This document shows positions 32,213 through 42,898 of a stretch of 64,000 bases of DNA, one piece after another. A program made the translations under genes and the position numbers. Each line of letters opens with the position of its first letter. Position 1 is the first letter of the stretch. Origin of the DNA: Meconema thalassinum (lineage: Eukaryota > Arthropoda > Insecta > Orthoptera > Tettigoniidae); contig OX336388.2 of assembly GCA_946902985.2 (NCBI GenBank), forward strand, positions 226,074,467-226,138,466. Direction: 5' to 3'. Under the pieces are notes generated by a model, which had not been told where the DNA came from, did no database searches, and worked only from the letters and a program-made list of their open reading frames with translations.

Positions 32213-32531
32213 GGTGATCTCATAAGCCTATTTTTTCAAAATTGAAAATAGGCTAAAAATGGCCTATAAAATGCCCCAAAAACCTTGAAAAAATGACATA
32301 AAATTAAAAAAAAACAATCAAAATCTTCTTTAAATAACTCCCAAAAAAATCATGTTAAAAATTGACAATCTTACCTTAAAATTAATTAACACTTATCCTC
32401 TCCATTGCAGTAAAGAACTACATACATTCGCAGATTAACGCATGTGAAAGGAAGGCGGTTGTTGTACATTGTGAAACTTCTTTCCACTTCCATAGCGACC
32501 GTAGGAGCATACTTAAACAGTGACAAGTCAT

Positions 32532-32750
32532 CTTGCCACTGTGGGTGAGTGGTTGTCGTGTCGGACTACCAACACCAAGCTTGCAAGTTCGATCCTGGCC
32601 GTGTTAAGTGATTTTTGAAACGCGACAAAAATCACGGCATGTTAACGAACCCATTTGAATTCAGTAGGCCGTGTTCATAGTTTTAAAATTAATCTCGGGA
32701 TTTTCCTGGGTGCTTAGTTTGAATGACATAACGTAAGCGCTTAAGGGTTG
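32532..32750 (+). mobile_element. SINE-E, 3'-truncated copy
   Basis: Same head as 28409-28786 (gtgggtgagtggttgtcgtg, then gcaagttcgatcctgg) and body word gaacccatttgaattcagtaggc. It loses similarity after about 32710. No target duplication was found. Confidence 0.7.
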
Positions 32751-32769
32751 CCACATATGCTGCACTGTT

Positions 32770-32950
32770 AGTTGTGGATCCTAATTCCAGCCAGTCAATG
32801 AGGATGATGCCCTTTGAGTCCCAGAACACTGTCACCATTCACTTGCCAACTGATGGCCCTGTTCGACATTTCTTTGGTGGTGGACTACCGCTATGCTTCC
32901 ATTGCATGGTCACTGTCTTGTGGATTTTGCAGATCTGGACACAACTGTCC
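32770..32950 (-). pseudogene. mariner-type transposase fragment
   Basis: Minus-strand translation gives KTVTMQWKHSGSPPPKKCRT, then a stop, then MVTVFWDSKGIILIDWLE. This matches the WRHSGSP.PKK and VFWD..GI..IDYL signatures around the second catalytic Asp of mariner transposases. Only about 60 codons remain, with an in-frame stop. No inverted termini were found nearby. Confidence 0.6.
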
Positions 32951-32984
32951 ATGCAAGGGTACGCAGCACTCCGAAAGAATGGCT

Positions 32985-33203
32985 TCAGGAATGTCTGGAG
33001 AGACGGACACATCGATGGCAAAACTGCATAAAAGTACAAGGAGATTCTGTATTAGCCATGAGCCGCGACGAGTTATTAACAATCCCTGCAGCCCTATCAG
33101 CAATCTTGCTGATATGATTCCTGAATGTTAACTTGCTGTCAATCATAACACCCAAGTAACGAACAGCAGGAGCTGTTTCTATCACTTGATTATCTACTAG
33201 CAT
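32985..33203 (-). pseudogene. LINE ORF2 fragment (post-RT region)
   Basis: Minus-strand frame with VRYLGVMIDSKLTFRNHI near its start, the motif that follows the RT domain in R1/jockey-like LINEs. The sequence after about 40 residues is not recognisable and may already be other DNA. Non-functional. Confidence 0.5.
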
Positions 33204-33226
33204 TGGAACAACTCGTGGAACACTCT

Positions 33227-33228
<2 letters not shown>

Positions 33229-33279
<51 letters not shown>

Positions 33280-33309
33280 CGGTATTAATAATAATAATAA
33301 TAATAATAC
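33229..33309. repeat. (AAT)n microsatellite
   Basis: An almost pure ATA/TAA trinucleotide run of about 80 bp with one ccggta interruption near 33280. Confidence 0.95.
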
Positions 33310-33750
33310 TTCAACAAGCATGCACCTCTCTTTCCTTTTCCTAGAAAACTAACTTCGTTCTGATATACCTATGAAGGAATGACAAAGCCCTAACCACTGC
33401 ACCAGTAGCTGAATTGATAAAGTCTGATTATTCATACCAAGGATAAATCAGTCATAGCATTCATGATTGAGATTTTGCTAAGTGTACTCTTTACAACTAG
33501 AATATTCTCGGGCAAAGCCGCGACAGGTAATGCTAGAATATCCTATGTATGTTAATTACCTCTATCAATGTACAAACTTTCAGCTTGATTGATGTAATAC
33601 TTTCGTAGATATTGAGAACCATCTGAATATTTTGGATGGTCGCCATGTTGGATTTTTCTGTATGTAGGCTATAGAGTTTTATGATATTAGTTGACGATTA
33701 TTGCGTAGGTTCATTATTCAAACGTTGACTTCGGTCGCATGATTAGAACA

Positions 33751-34087
33751 ACGGCCGGTGAATTAAAACTCAGCAAATCTTCTAGGTTTGTGCCGCGTCT
33801 TGTGTGGGGTTTCGCCTGGGGCACCAAGCTGGCTCATCGGCGGGCTTACACTGGCCGTGAAAACCAATATGCCATCTTTTTGGAAGCCTTCATAGGGTGG
33901 TTAAGGCTGCTTGGTTCTCGCAGTCAAGTAGTGCAGTTGCACTCTACATAAAGGGAGGTAGTTCACAGTTCGTTACTCCTGTGGGTGTCAGGGCGTGGAC
34001 ACCAACAGCCCGCCGATGAGCCAGCTTGGTGTCCTAGGCGAACCCCCACACAAGACACGGCACAAACCTAGAAGATTTGAAGAGTTT
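33751..34087. mobile_element. ~335-bp insert with ~70-bp inverted repeats
   Basis: The segment 33775-33844 (aaatcttctaggtttgtgcc ... ctcatcggcgggc) recurs in reverse complement at 34008-34078 with only a few differences. The inner ttaaaactc words extend the match outward. It interrupts family E between gattagaaca and aagaaataaaaac. The unit can form a long stem around a ~160-nt loop. A foldback or MITE-type element is plausible, but I see no clear target duplication. Confidence 0.65.
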
Positions 34088-34382
34088 TAAAAGAAATAAA
34101 AACTTAATTTTAGAATTTCGTACTGCCGCCATCTCGAGGTTATGTAATTGAACAAACTTAGATGTCAGTGCATTACAATGTGTATAAATATTTACTGTAC
34201 CAAGTTTCACTGCGCTCGGATGGTTAAATCGCGAAAGAAGTCTATTTAAATGTTTTAAATCGCTTGACAGCCATGATCGTTTTGTACTTAACAGGTTTTC
34301 AAAAGTCAAACAAGTGAACGTCTAGTAGAGCCCTTTATCGCCGCACAAAATTTCAGGCTGATATCGGTAGTCTAATAGTTTC

Positions 34383-34432
34383 TTGGGCCGATAACCTAGA
34401 TGTTAGGCCCCTTAAAACAACAATTATCATCA
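34383..34432 (+). mobile_element. 50-bp LINE 3' tail insertion
   Basis: tgggccgataacctagatgt and aggccccttaaaacaac, ending in a (atc)n-like tail, lie between two copies of tctaatagtttc (34371-34382 and 34433-34444). This is what an extremely 5'-truncated LINE insertion looks like. Removing it restores the family E reading ggtagtctaatagtttcggag. Confidence 0.75.
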
Positions 34433-34531
34433 TCTAATAGTTTCGGAGTTATAGAATGCTGACCATTTAGCTACGGTGCATTCCAAATTGTTTTTCCCTC
34501 GTATCAGTCTGTAGCCATATCGAGGGAAAAA

Positions 34532-35937
34532 TAAGAAGTTCCGTGACGAACTAAAGAGCCTACTTTTCTTAAAATTTAAGATTCATGCCAATAGACCTAT
34601 CTAGAAAAATAGCGAAATTAAGTTGCTAATATCGACATTTCTAATTAGTTCGAAATATACCTGTAGCCTAATAGAGCACTAAAGTTGTTAGTCCTGGAGA
34701 CTGAATATATTGTTAGTTCCATCCCTAAAGGTACAGAACACAATATTTGGTTTAAGTCCAATGGATAGCATGGACGTTACATGCAGTTAGACATTGGATC
34801 TATCAGCGTGCGTAAAATCATGTTGGCAACAATGTCATGCATGCTTTGGTCAGAAATAATCTGAAATATTATGATCTCTTTTTGTGCCAATATTGGATGA
34901 AATCCATTTGTTGGTATAGAAGTTACGTGTATTTTAAAATTGGACCTATCAGCAGGCTTAGAGTCATGTTAGCAGCACTGACGTATATTAGTTTCTCCTA
35001 ATTAATCTAGAATGTTAGGTACTAAACGTGTGCAAATTTTAAAGCTGTTGGCTGACATACTTTCTGATATATTAATATTTGGGTAAAAAAATAGAGACTG
35101 CATTTATTAACAGTTGGCAGCCCTGGTTGCTCTTAAGAATAAGCATAGTCTTATCTGTTATATTACACACATACGAAATTTGGTTGAAATCCAATTGATA
35201 GTACAGAAGTTACATGTATTTAAAAATTGGTCCTATCAGCAGGCTTAGAATCATGTTGGTAGCACTGACGTACATAAGTTTCTTCTAATTAATCTAGAAT
35301 GTTAGGTACTATACGTGTGCATAGTTTAAAGCTGTCGCCTTGCATACTTTCTGATATATTGGTATTTGGATAAAAGAATAGAGAGAACATTTATTGACAG
35401 TTGGCAGCCCTGGTGGTTCTTGAGAATACGCTCAGTCATATCTGTTTATGTACACATATTACATACAAAATTTGGTTGTAATACAATAGATAGTTTAGAA
35501 GTTATATGCATTTAAACATTGGAATTATCAGCCGGCTTAGAATCATTTTGGCAGCACTGCCATGCATGGCCTCCTGGAAATTAAACTGAAATATTATTAT
35601 CTGTGAGCCAAATTTGAAATAGTTGCCATTCATACCTTCCTAGATATCCAACATGGAGCTCAAATTTCAATTGCGGGTTTTCAGCAGTTGGTAGCACTGA
35701 CATAATTTTCTAATATGAGCTTGAGATATTCAGGTATACATATTTACTCATACCTAATTTGGATTCGATTGCTGCAGCCGTTTAGGAGTTGATAGGAGGG
35801 ACACACACACACAGAGACAGACAGACAGACAGACAGACAGAATGACAGACAGACAGACAGACAGACAGAAATATGCTTGGATTGATCTCATAAGTCTACG
35901 TTTTCCTCATTTTTGCAAAATGTGAAAAGTAGGCTAA
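34532..35937 (+). mobile_element. Family F element, full-length copy
   Basis: Starts aagaagttccgtgacgaact (same AGTTC/GAACT hairpin as E with a different loop) and ends gaaaagtaggctaa, which can pair with agtctacgttttcctc just upstream. Diverged internal repeats carry tcagcaggcttagaatcatg, then a (GACA)n tract. A second copy at 56297-58965 is colinear. No ORF. Confidence 0.7.
35812..35870. repeat. (GACA)n microsatellite inside family F
   Basis: acag/gaca tetranucleotide run preceded by a short (AC)n. A diverged form occurs in the second F copy near 57310-57360. Confidence 0.9.
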
Positions 35938-36009
35938 TAATAGGTTTCAGTTTCATTTGCAGAATATGGATGCAGTGCATATATTGTTTAATTCTTTTGT
36001 TGTTGTTGT

Positions 36010-36130
36010 AGATGATTCATTAGGGGATTTACGACATCGTGATCATGTAGTCCCGTGTGCTTGGGTGTTAGAATTTGTCTGATAACGTGTGTCACTGTGA
36101 TGTATTTGTGATTGAGGTAAGAATTGGGTA
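36010..36130 (-). repeat. Diverged SINE-A tail remnant
   Basis: Contains ttaggggatttacgacatcg, gtgtgcttgggtgt, gaatttgtctgataacgtgtg, clearly related to the distal third of SINE-A but much mutated. A similar remnant lies at 40787-40872. Confidence 0.5.
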
Positions 36131-37270
36131 GGAAACTGCCGTGGCCTTCAGTTAGGTACCATCCCAGCGGGTGGGTCGGACATCGAGAAGTGTGGTCACC
36201 TTGTGTGTAGAGGACTCATTGGTAAGGCAACTGGATAAAACCTGGAAGGGGATCGACCATCGGGGGCTTCTAACAGCCATGGTGATAATATTAATTATTC
36301 GTGTACGTGTGAGATGAAGGTCTTCAATCCCTAAGACTTGTCCCTAAGGTATTCACTAAATCCACACCAGCACAGATACGTATACAACAGCCTGAAGGCC
36401 AGGCCAGTTTGGTCTAAAAGACAAGACTGTCAAGGCAGGGGGGAGAGGTTTGATCTTAACCTAATGAAATCCGCTTCGCATCTCATCGCCCATCGTCGTC
36501 CGAACAGACTAGGCAGCCTAGTGGCAAGAGACGAATGTGAGAGACCACACATACACAGTCTCATCATCCATTAGTCCTTCAGCCCCTTTCCACCTTCTCT
36601 GCCATACCCCAAAAACTCCTCTTTCAACCTCTCAGACTCCAGGATTACCGACTTCAATAATGCATGGCGACCGTGCACAGAAACCATTCCCCCCCCAACT
36701 CACTCCTTCTCCAGCTTTGAGGTTATGTCACAAGGATTACAAGCCCCCCTCCCTACACGCTCCCACCCCCCATGCCACCCCCCTTAAAGCATCCTTTTAA
36801 CAGGCATAGCAGAATACCTGAAGGATTCAACTCTCCGGGATTGATTAGGAATATCCCCAAAGCTGAAGGAAGTGGAAGGAGGGGTGTAAATGGGGAAAGT
36901 CGCTGCCAGAATTAAATGAGAGAGAGAAAGAGACAGAAGGGATGAGGGGGGGGGGGGGGGGGGCGGAGAAGGGGTGGTAAGAGGAAAAAGCATTACCGGC
37001 AAACGGAAGTAGAAAGTAGAATGTTTAATGCGAGAGGACAGGGTTGGAGTGACGACAGAAAATGAAGGGGGGTGAAAAGTAGCATTTTTCTGCCTCTCAG
37101 TATATGTAACGGAAAGGATATATGAAGTCACTGGTCATACATGTTTTAACAACAAAAAAATGGAAAGAGGATATACAGGATGGCTTGTAAGTAGATATAG
37201 CCCTCAGTACTTCGGATAAATGAGGCTTTCACCTAATAGGTCGCGTAGCCTAACTATAATGTACAGAATG
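36131..37270. other. Unassigned, C-rich then G-rich low-complexity
   Basis: No gene recognised. 36570-36790 is C/T-rich on the plus strand and 36890-37080 is A/G-rich, including a G run at about 36948-36963. Short open frames here are compositional artefacts. Confidence 0.35.
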
Positions 37271-37378
37271 TACAGGCTTATTCAAAAAGAAGGAACAGAT
37301 TTCTATCATTTATTTCTTCTAAACTACAAAAGGTAGAATCATAATTCCAACGTTCCTGGACAGACAAAAGTGTAAAAT

Positions 37379-37755
37379 GTGAATGTTTTTTCTTTCTTTC
37401 ATTCTGATGAATCCACTTTTTATCTTTCCAGTACAGTTAATCGCCATAACGTTAGAAATTGGGCAAATGAAAATTCTATGGCAGTTATTGAGCGAGATTC
37501 ACCGAATATTAACGTCTTCTGTGCCATATCTGTAAACAAAGTTTATGGACCTATCTTCTTCATGGAGAAACCTGTGACAGGACTAACCCATCTAGACATG
37601 CTTCAAAACTGGTTATTCCACGTCCGACGTTACCTGAATGATACCATTCCAGGACGTTGGATTGGAGGAGGAGGAGCAGAAGGTAAACTTCATCGCCAGT
37701 GGCCTTCCATGTCTCCAGACCTCACTCCGTGCGATATTTATCTGTAGGATTACGT
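37379..37755 (+). pseudogene. mariner-type transposase, catalytic-domain part
   Basis: The frame reads FFHSDESTFYLS (first catalytic Asp), VNRHNVRNWA, NVFCAISVNKVYGPIFF, LDMLQNWLF, then RRYLNDTIPGRWIG and MSPDLTPCDIYL (third acidic position). The stretch that should hold QQDGAPPH with the second Asp is missing between MLQNWLF and RRYLN. The N-terminal helix-turn-helix region is also absent. A stop follows CDIYL. The frame then enters a SINE at DYV. Clearly dead. Confidence 0.75.
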
Positions 37756-38050
37756 GGGGTTGGGGTAGCACGCCTGTCTCTCACCCGGAGGCCCCGGGTT
37801 CGATTCCCGGCTCTGTCTAGGATTTTAGAAACTGATGTGAGGACTGGAAGGGGTGCACTCAGCCTCGCGAGGACAATTGAGTAGCTGTCTGACAGTGAGT
37901 CAGCGCCCTAATCATGAAAACCAAGATTAACGGCCGAGGGGACCCAATAAGCTGATGACGTGTCACCCCAATATCTGCAAGCCAATTGGCTGGGCGCGAT
38001 CGCTTGAAAGACCTAGGCCCTTCATGGGCTGAAGTGCCAGGTATTATTAT
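37756..38050 (+). mobile_element. SINE-D copy inside the mariner transposase
   Basis: Flanked by attacgt (37749-37755 and 38051-38057). Head ggggttggggtagcacgcct and B box ccgggttcgattcccgg. Joining the flanks restores the transposase reading DYVKDHV, so it inserted into the coding region. Same family as 2429-2739. Confidence 0.88.
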
Positions 38051-38145
38051 ATTACGTAAAAGACCATGTTTTATCTCCCCTATGCCTGCCACTGTTGAAA
38101 GTCTCTGACATCGAATTGTTGAGGCTGTGAATTCGATGACTATAG

Positions 38146-39065
38146 AGCATCCAGCGTTTATAAAAGACTGTGTGTCTTATGGGCTTTTACTTTTAACGGA
38201 CCCCCCGCCCTCCTACACTGGTTTTGTTATCTCACATTTTATCATGAAGGAACTCTGAACATATATATTTTTCGTCATAATAGTTTCCTACAATTATCTG
38301 CCAATTGATTACCTTTGTTATTGCATACAAGTATCGTTTATATTACGTCTTAGTAAATTAAACATTTCCGAGGTTAGTACGCTGGAAAGAAGAGCCTCGT
38401 GCTGTGCTGCATGCTCGCCGGGAGTGGAGCACGTGCTCAGTTCAGTCGGCAACATAAGTTCTGAAGCACTATCCGTCATTGGTGTTATTGTTGTGTGTCT
38501 GTTTTATTTTCTGTTCGATCGAATCAGGGCTGCCGACAGTTGGGTTCGAATCCACTATCTCCCGAATGCAAGCTCACAGCTGCGTGCTACTAACCACATG
38601 GCTAACTGACTATAATATTACAAATATTAATCTAAACAAAACAACAAGAATAGAATTGAAAGAAACTAAATTATAGCCTAACTAATAACTAAAGAGGTGA
38701 TGATCAACAGTATTGCTGACGTAAAAATTGTTAACATCGTCAGCATACATCCGAGAAGGAAGGGTTGTGCCCTCGATATCTGTCAATCATTAAAGCGTCG
38801 TATCACAACGAAATGAATGTCGTTATTGGTTCTCTTCGCTTACGGCATCCTTAATACTGGTCCAATCCGTTAACACCTGCAAAACTGCTCATTCCTGTGC
38901 GTGTTCTACTTTAGGTAGCTGCTGGGGTTGTGTTGTCTCGCTAACTTATGAAAGAACAGTACTCGAAGCGGGTGAACATAACGTATGAAGTCAGCGCTAC
39001 CTCTGCCTAGAGTTAGCAACACTGTCGCCATAAGGCCCCACAGTCTTTTCTAAACGCTGGATGCT
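38146..39065. mobile_element. 920-bp TIR element nested in mariner
   Basis: Left AGCATCCAGCGTTTA (38146-38160) is the exact reverse complement of 39051-39065. The match continues with few differences through aaaagactgtg and cttatgg, about 38 bp. Flanks ctatag and ccatag may be a degraded target duplication. It has no transposase ORF, so it is a non-autonomous DNA transposon of uncertain superfamily. It contains a reversed SINE-like segment near 38520-38610 (gggttcgaatccac). Confidence 0.7.
38515..38612 (-). repeat. tRNA-like SINE head, minus strand
   Basis: On the minus strand: gttagccatgtggttagtag (A-box-like), then agtggattcgaacccaactg (B-box-like) and cggcagccctgattc. Looks like another SINE family head, truncated. 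Boundaries and target duplications were not found. Confidence 0.45.
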
Positions 39066-39503
39066 CCATAGAGACAAGCTGATTCGCGTGTGGCAAGAAA
39101 TGAGTCACCGTTTTGATATTTGTCGTGTAACACATGATGCTCGTATTGAATGCATAAAAAATGACAAAATTGAACTTTTCTCTTTCCAGGAAATTTCGAA
39201 TTGTGTTTCTATCTTTTGTAGTTTGGAAGAAATAAATGATTGAAATATGTTCCTTCTTTTTAAATAACCCTGTATAGTCGTGGCTTACCCACCGCTCATC
39301 GAAGATTTTGACAAGCGATTAATCCTCAACTCCTTACCAGCAGTGGCGTAGTAACTACGGGGATGGGGATCAGTGGGATCAATACTCCCTGCTCAGAGCC
39401 TTATGATAAAACTATGAAATTTCATTAAGCTTTCAAATTTTGAGTAGAATCAATCATCGGGCTGAAGAGTAATGATTGTATTATGTAAGGTTATACTTAT
39501 TAA

Positions 39504-39991
39504 AAGTCGCCTTCGTAGCGTAGCGGTCATCATGGTTAGCTGCTGCACCGGAGGTCCTGGGTTCGATCCCCGGCTCTGCCACGAAATTTGAAAAGTGGTA
39601 TGAGGACTGGAACGGGGTCTACTCAGCCTCGGGTGGCCCAAATGAGTAGAGGGGGTTCGATTCCCACCTCAGCCATCCTCGAAGTGGTTTTCCGTGGTTT
39701 CCCACTTCGTTTTCGGGTAAATGCCGGGATGGTTCCTACCGTAAGGCCACGGCCGCCTCCTGCCCACTTCCTTGCCTAACCGTCCCACTCTTCCCATCCC
39801 TTCATCAGGCCCCCTGTTCGCTTTGCAGGTGAGGCCGCCTGGGCGTAGTGCTGGTCACACACCCCAGTTGTATCCCTGCCTCAGAGTCTCAAGCTCCAGG
39901 ACACTGCCCTCAGTGGAGGTAGAAGAGGGATCCCTCGCTTAGTCCGTGGGAAAAACCAACCCTGGAGGGTAAAACGATAGCGGAAAAAAAA
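39504..39991 (+). mobile_element. SINE-C copy 1
   Basis: Flanked by acttattaa (39495-39503) and acttactaa (39992-40000). Head gtcgccttcgtagcgtagcg, B box ctgggttcgatccccgg, then a second ggttcgattcccac, the common SINE core at 39680-39750, a GC-rich 3' half and an A-rich end. About 490 bp. Same family as 41800-42291. Confidence 0.85.
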
Positions 39992-40066
39992 ACTTACTAA
40001 TCCCAAGGCATTTATTTTCACTCTTGTAAAATATTTAGCGTTACCCTAACACAATTTATTATTGAA

Positions 40067-40680
40067 CTAGCAACCCATCCCGGCTTCGCCCTGTATCTTT
40101 AACGGTTTACCCAGCGTAAACTTAAAAGGCACAAGGACGGCAGGTCCCAGACGCAATTCAGAAAAGCCGAGGTGAACAGCGAAACCCCAAACACATATTA
40201 TACTCTTGTCTGAAGTCTTCACTCGGCACGACTCGACAGTTTATGCTGGCTGAAGATGGGGTGTTAGGCTCACTCGCTAGCTCGTGAAATCGCTAGTAAT
40301 TTAAATTTCCACTGAATGGGGATTTTGGAAGAAATGAAATCGTAAAAACACTTGGCGATGTATTAAAGATAGAGATATGCTGTCGTAGAACGTTTCATGC
40401 TGAACAATTCTTACACTCATAGTATAGACTATTGATATTTTTAACGGTTTACCCAGCGTAAGCTTAAAAAGCGCACGGACGGGAGGAATTTCTTCGATTT
40501 GATTAACAGAAATCGTTACTGCTCAGTTTCCTTTCGTCATAAATACATGTTTTTCTACAGAAACCTTCCTCGAGATATCCTTTACAGAATGGTGTAAACC
40601 ACATCACAATCCATCCTGTGGTTCTCGAGATTACCCGTGACATCCAAGAATCGGGGACTTTGTTCTATACTATGTAGAGA
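40067..40680 (-). mobile_element. Non-autonomous Helitron H, minus strand
   Basis: The 3' end on the minus strand reads gggcgaagccgggatgggttgCTAG and is followed by T, which fits Helitrons (short hairpin, CTRR end, insertion before T). The 5' end begins TCTCTACATAGTATAG. Internal duplication of ttacccagcgtaa(a/g)ctt occurs near 40105 and 40448. No Rep/helicase. A truncated copy lies at 4945-5290. Confidence 0.65.
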
Positions 40681-40786
40681 ATTCACTAATCAGGTGAAAG
40701 TATGGTGCGCGGTTCAGCCGACTGTGAAGTTAGATAGTTGTATTTAATAAGGGGCGGAACAGCGAGGTCATCTGCTCCCGATTGTA

Positions 40787-40872
40787 AACTTGCTGTTGAT
40801 GTTAGTTGATTTAGGGCATTTGCGACATAGTGGTGATGTAGCTCCGTGTACTTGGATCTGAGTAGTAACATC
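40787..40872 (-). repeat. Diverged SINE-A tail remnant
   Basis: ttagttgatttagggcattt, gtggtgatgtagctccgtgt and acttggatctgagtag resemble the distal part of SINE-A. Short and old. Confidence 0.45.
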
Positions 40873-40929
40873 CCTTACTATCATCCTTCAATACTCCATT
40901 AAAAACCAGAAGTTAAATTCAGAGGACAA

Positions 40930-41742
40930 ACTTTGCAGATCTGCAGCATGCCTAAGTACCTTGAGATAACACTTGATAGGTCCTCGACCTTCAAACAACA
41001 TCTCACGAACGTGGCCGCAAAGGTGAAAACCCGTAATAGCATCATTCAGAAGCTTGTTGGTACCACCTGGGGTTCCAGCGCTCTAACTTTACGTTCAACT
41101 GCTCTGGCACTGTCATACTCCGTTGCTGAATACTGCTGCCCATCTTGGCTAAGCAGTATCCACTCTAAGAAGATAGATGTGCAACTTAACCAGACAATGC
41201 GACTGATTACCGGCTGCATACGTAGCACACCCACTACATGGTTTCCTGTTCTAAGTAACATCCAACCTCCAGCTCTCCGAAGATCAGAGGCTCTCCTGAA
41301 GATCTGGAAAACCAATCAGAAGAACCCCCAGCTACCCATACATACTGATGTAGCAAAAGCAGGTAATCAACGGTTGAAGTCAAGAAAACCACCTTGGCGC
41401 TCTGCAGTACTTCTTCAAGACTCTTCATTTAACATCTCAGAAGCATGGAAAACTATGTGGGAAGAATCATGAATATTCAATGCACATCTGATTGAAAACC
41501 CTTTCAACCGCCAATGGAGAATCATTAACCGGATCCGTACAGGACAAGCCAAACGTGGATTCCTGCTTCACAAATGGGGTTGGGTTACTTCTGCTAACTG
41601 CGATTGTGGAGCTACCCTGCAAACCATCGGACATATTGTTGGTGAATGTCCGCAACGAACGTTCCAAGGATCAATAGGTGACATTCATCATGCATCTTCT
41701 GAAGCACTTCAGTGGATTGATGGCCTGGATTTAGAAGTTTAA
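40930..41742 (+). pseudogene. jockey/I-like LINE ORF2 C-terminal half
   Basis: 180 codons are open from 40933: KYLEITLDRSSTFKQHL, a post-RT motif, then YSVAEYCCPSWLSS, TGCIRSTPTTWFPVLSNIQP and ALLKIWKT. After a stop at 41470 the frame continues IENPFNRQWRIINRIRTGQA, LLHKWGWVTSANCDCGATLQ and HIVGECPQRTF, a Cys-Cys-His-Cys knuckle, to a final stop at 41742. The RT catalytic core is missing, so it is a 5'-truncated dead copy. Homologous remnants lie at 8167-8580 and 50280-51341. Confidence 0.75.
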
Positions 41743-41799
41743 AGTGTTTATGACTATGTATATAACTGTATATATAACTTTATATGTAGTGTATATAAC

Positions 41800-42291
41800 G
41801 TCGCCTCCGTAGCGGTCAGCATGGTTAGCTGCCGCCCCGGAGGTCCTGGGTTCGATTCCCGGCTCTGCCACGAAATTTGAAAAGTGGCATGAGGACTGGA
41901 ATGGGGTCTACTCAGCCTCGTGTGGCCCAAATGAGTAGAGGGGGTTCGATTCCCACCTCAGCCATCCTCGAAGTGGTTTTCCGTGGTTTCCCACTTCGTC
42001 TTCGGGCAAATGCCGGGATGGTACCTTCTTCAAGGCCACGGCCGCCTCCTCCCCTCTTCGTTGTCTATCCATCCTAACCATCCCTTACCTTCCCACATGA
42101 GGCCCCTGTTCGCCTTGCAGGTGAGGCCGCCTGGGCGAGGTGACAATCACACCTCACCAGTTGTATCCACTCCGATTAGATGTTCCCAGCTCTAGGATAC
42201 TGCCCGTAGAGGCGGTAGTGGTGAGTTCCCTCGCTGAGTCCGTGGGTTCCACCAACCTGGAGGGTAAACGACTAAGAAAAGAAAAAGAAAA
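41800..42291 (+). mobile_element. SINE-C copy 2
   Basis: Flanked by perfect 9-bp duplications gtatataac (41791-41799 and 42292-42300). Head gtcgcctccgtagcggtcagc, B box gggttcgattcccgg at about 41848-41862, the common core, ending in an A/G-rich tail. It landed just past the LINE fragment. Confidence 0.9.
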
Positions 42292-42392
42292 GTATATAAC
42301 TTTTATTTTAACTCTGTATCATCATACGATAAATAATATTAATAAAATAATGGTCCATTACAATATACAGTATATTAATCACATGTAATTTA

Positions 42393-42898
42393 GGTGGCTT
42401 CGGTGGCGTACTTGATAGCATGCTGCCCAAGGTCGCGGGTTCAAACCCGGCCGAAGTCGTCGAATTTTATAAGAGCGTTAAATCCCGCAGTATGCCTTCC
42501 TTTGGAGGGGAAACAAATCTCGCAGGCCCATGTCATAGATTTATGGCATTTAAAAGAACATTCCACTAACTAAACTTGTGTGAAGCAAAATTTGTAGGTT
42601 AGGTTTGATTAATTCTCTTAAGTTCCAACCTTCGCCACCAGGCTGTGGTTGCGATGGCATCTAGTAGTAGACAAGTTCACAGCTAGGTGTCGTGGACGGT
42701 AGCATTTGGTGGCGAAAATAGGAACTACATAAAATTATCGTCTGCAGTCCTTAACTTGAATTAAAAACAGATAACACACACTAATACAGCCATCACAATT
42801 AACACTGGTTATCACACAGATTCTACACACACCCAAAGTACACGGGGCTACATGACCGCGATGTCGCAGCCCCTAAACTGAGGGAACAAAAAAAAAGT
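42393..42898 (+). mobile_element. SINE-A, full-length plus-strand copy
   Basis: Flanked by acatgtaattta (42381-42392) and acatgtagttta (42899-42910). Head ggtggcttcggtggcgtact, gatagc and B box gcgggttcaaacccggc at 42437-42453. About 505 bp, ending in (a)9. This copy defines the family ends. Confidence 0.88.

Larger units (their letters stand above)
30421..32256 (+). mobile_element. Family E element, full-length, split by a SINE
   Basis: 5' end AACAAGTAGTTCCGTGAAGAACT (AGTTC/GAACT hairpin). The 3' end is a hairpin, AGCCTATTTTttcaaaattgAAAATAGGCT, then AA at about 32227-32256. Body: several diverged internal repeats, each with cgccat, ttgaggttatgtaaacaatt and ttcggagatat words, then a (CA)n tract. 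It has no ORF. The 3' hairpin followed by CTAA resembles Helitron ends (CTRR), but the 5' end is not the usual TC. A non-autonomous Helitron/Helentron-type element is my best guess. Confidence 0.7.
33541..34470 (+). mobile_element. Family E fragment with two later insertions
   Basis: Lacks the family's terminal hairpins but matches its body (tgtaatactttcgtagatattgag, gcatgattagaaca, aagaaataaaaacttaatttt, aatttcaggctgatatcggta). Interrupted at about 33751-34087 by a hairpin-forming insert and at 34383-34432 by a short LINE tail. It has no ORF. Confidence 0.65.
38051..39260 (+). pseudogene. mariner transposase C-terminal pieces
   Basis: After the SINE, frames encode KDHV, then (shifted) PMPATVES and HRIVEAVNSMT. 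The reading is broken at 38146 by a TIR element. It resumes at about 39066 with DKLIRVWQEMSHRFDICRVT, matching the family's usual end (LRRRIVEAV.. then RVW.E...R.D.CR.T..AHIE). Frame shifts and stops are present. Confidence 0.65.
37273..39272 (+). mobile_element. Tc1/mariner transposon remnant with two nested insertions
   Basis: Ends CAGGCTTATTCAAAAAGAAG and (reverse complement) CAGGGTTATTTAAAAAGAAG form ~30-bp inverted repeats, with TA on both sides (37271-37272, 39273-39274). Inside are transposase fragments, a SINE-D (37756-38050) and a TIR element (38146-39065). Without these the core is about 0.79 kb, shorter than an intact ~1.3 kb mariner, so internal deletions occurred as well. Confidence 0.8.

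Noticed and set aside
36537..37131. Pro/Ser-rich open frames on both strands
   Set aside because: Located in C-rich and G-rich low-complexity DNA; composition explains the absence of stops.
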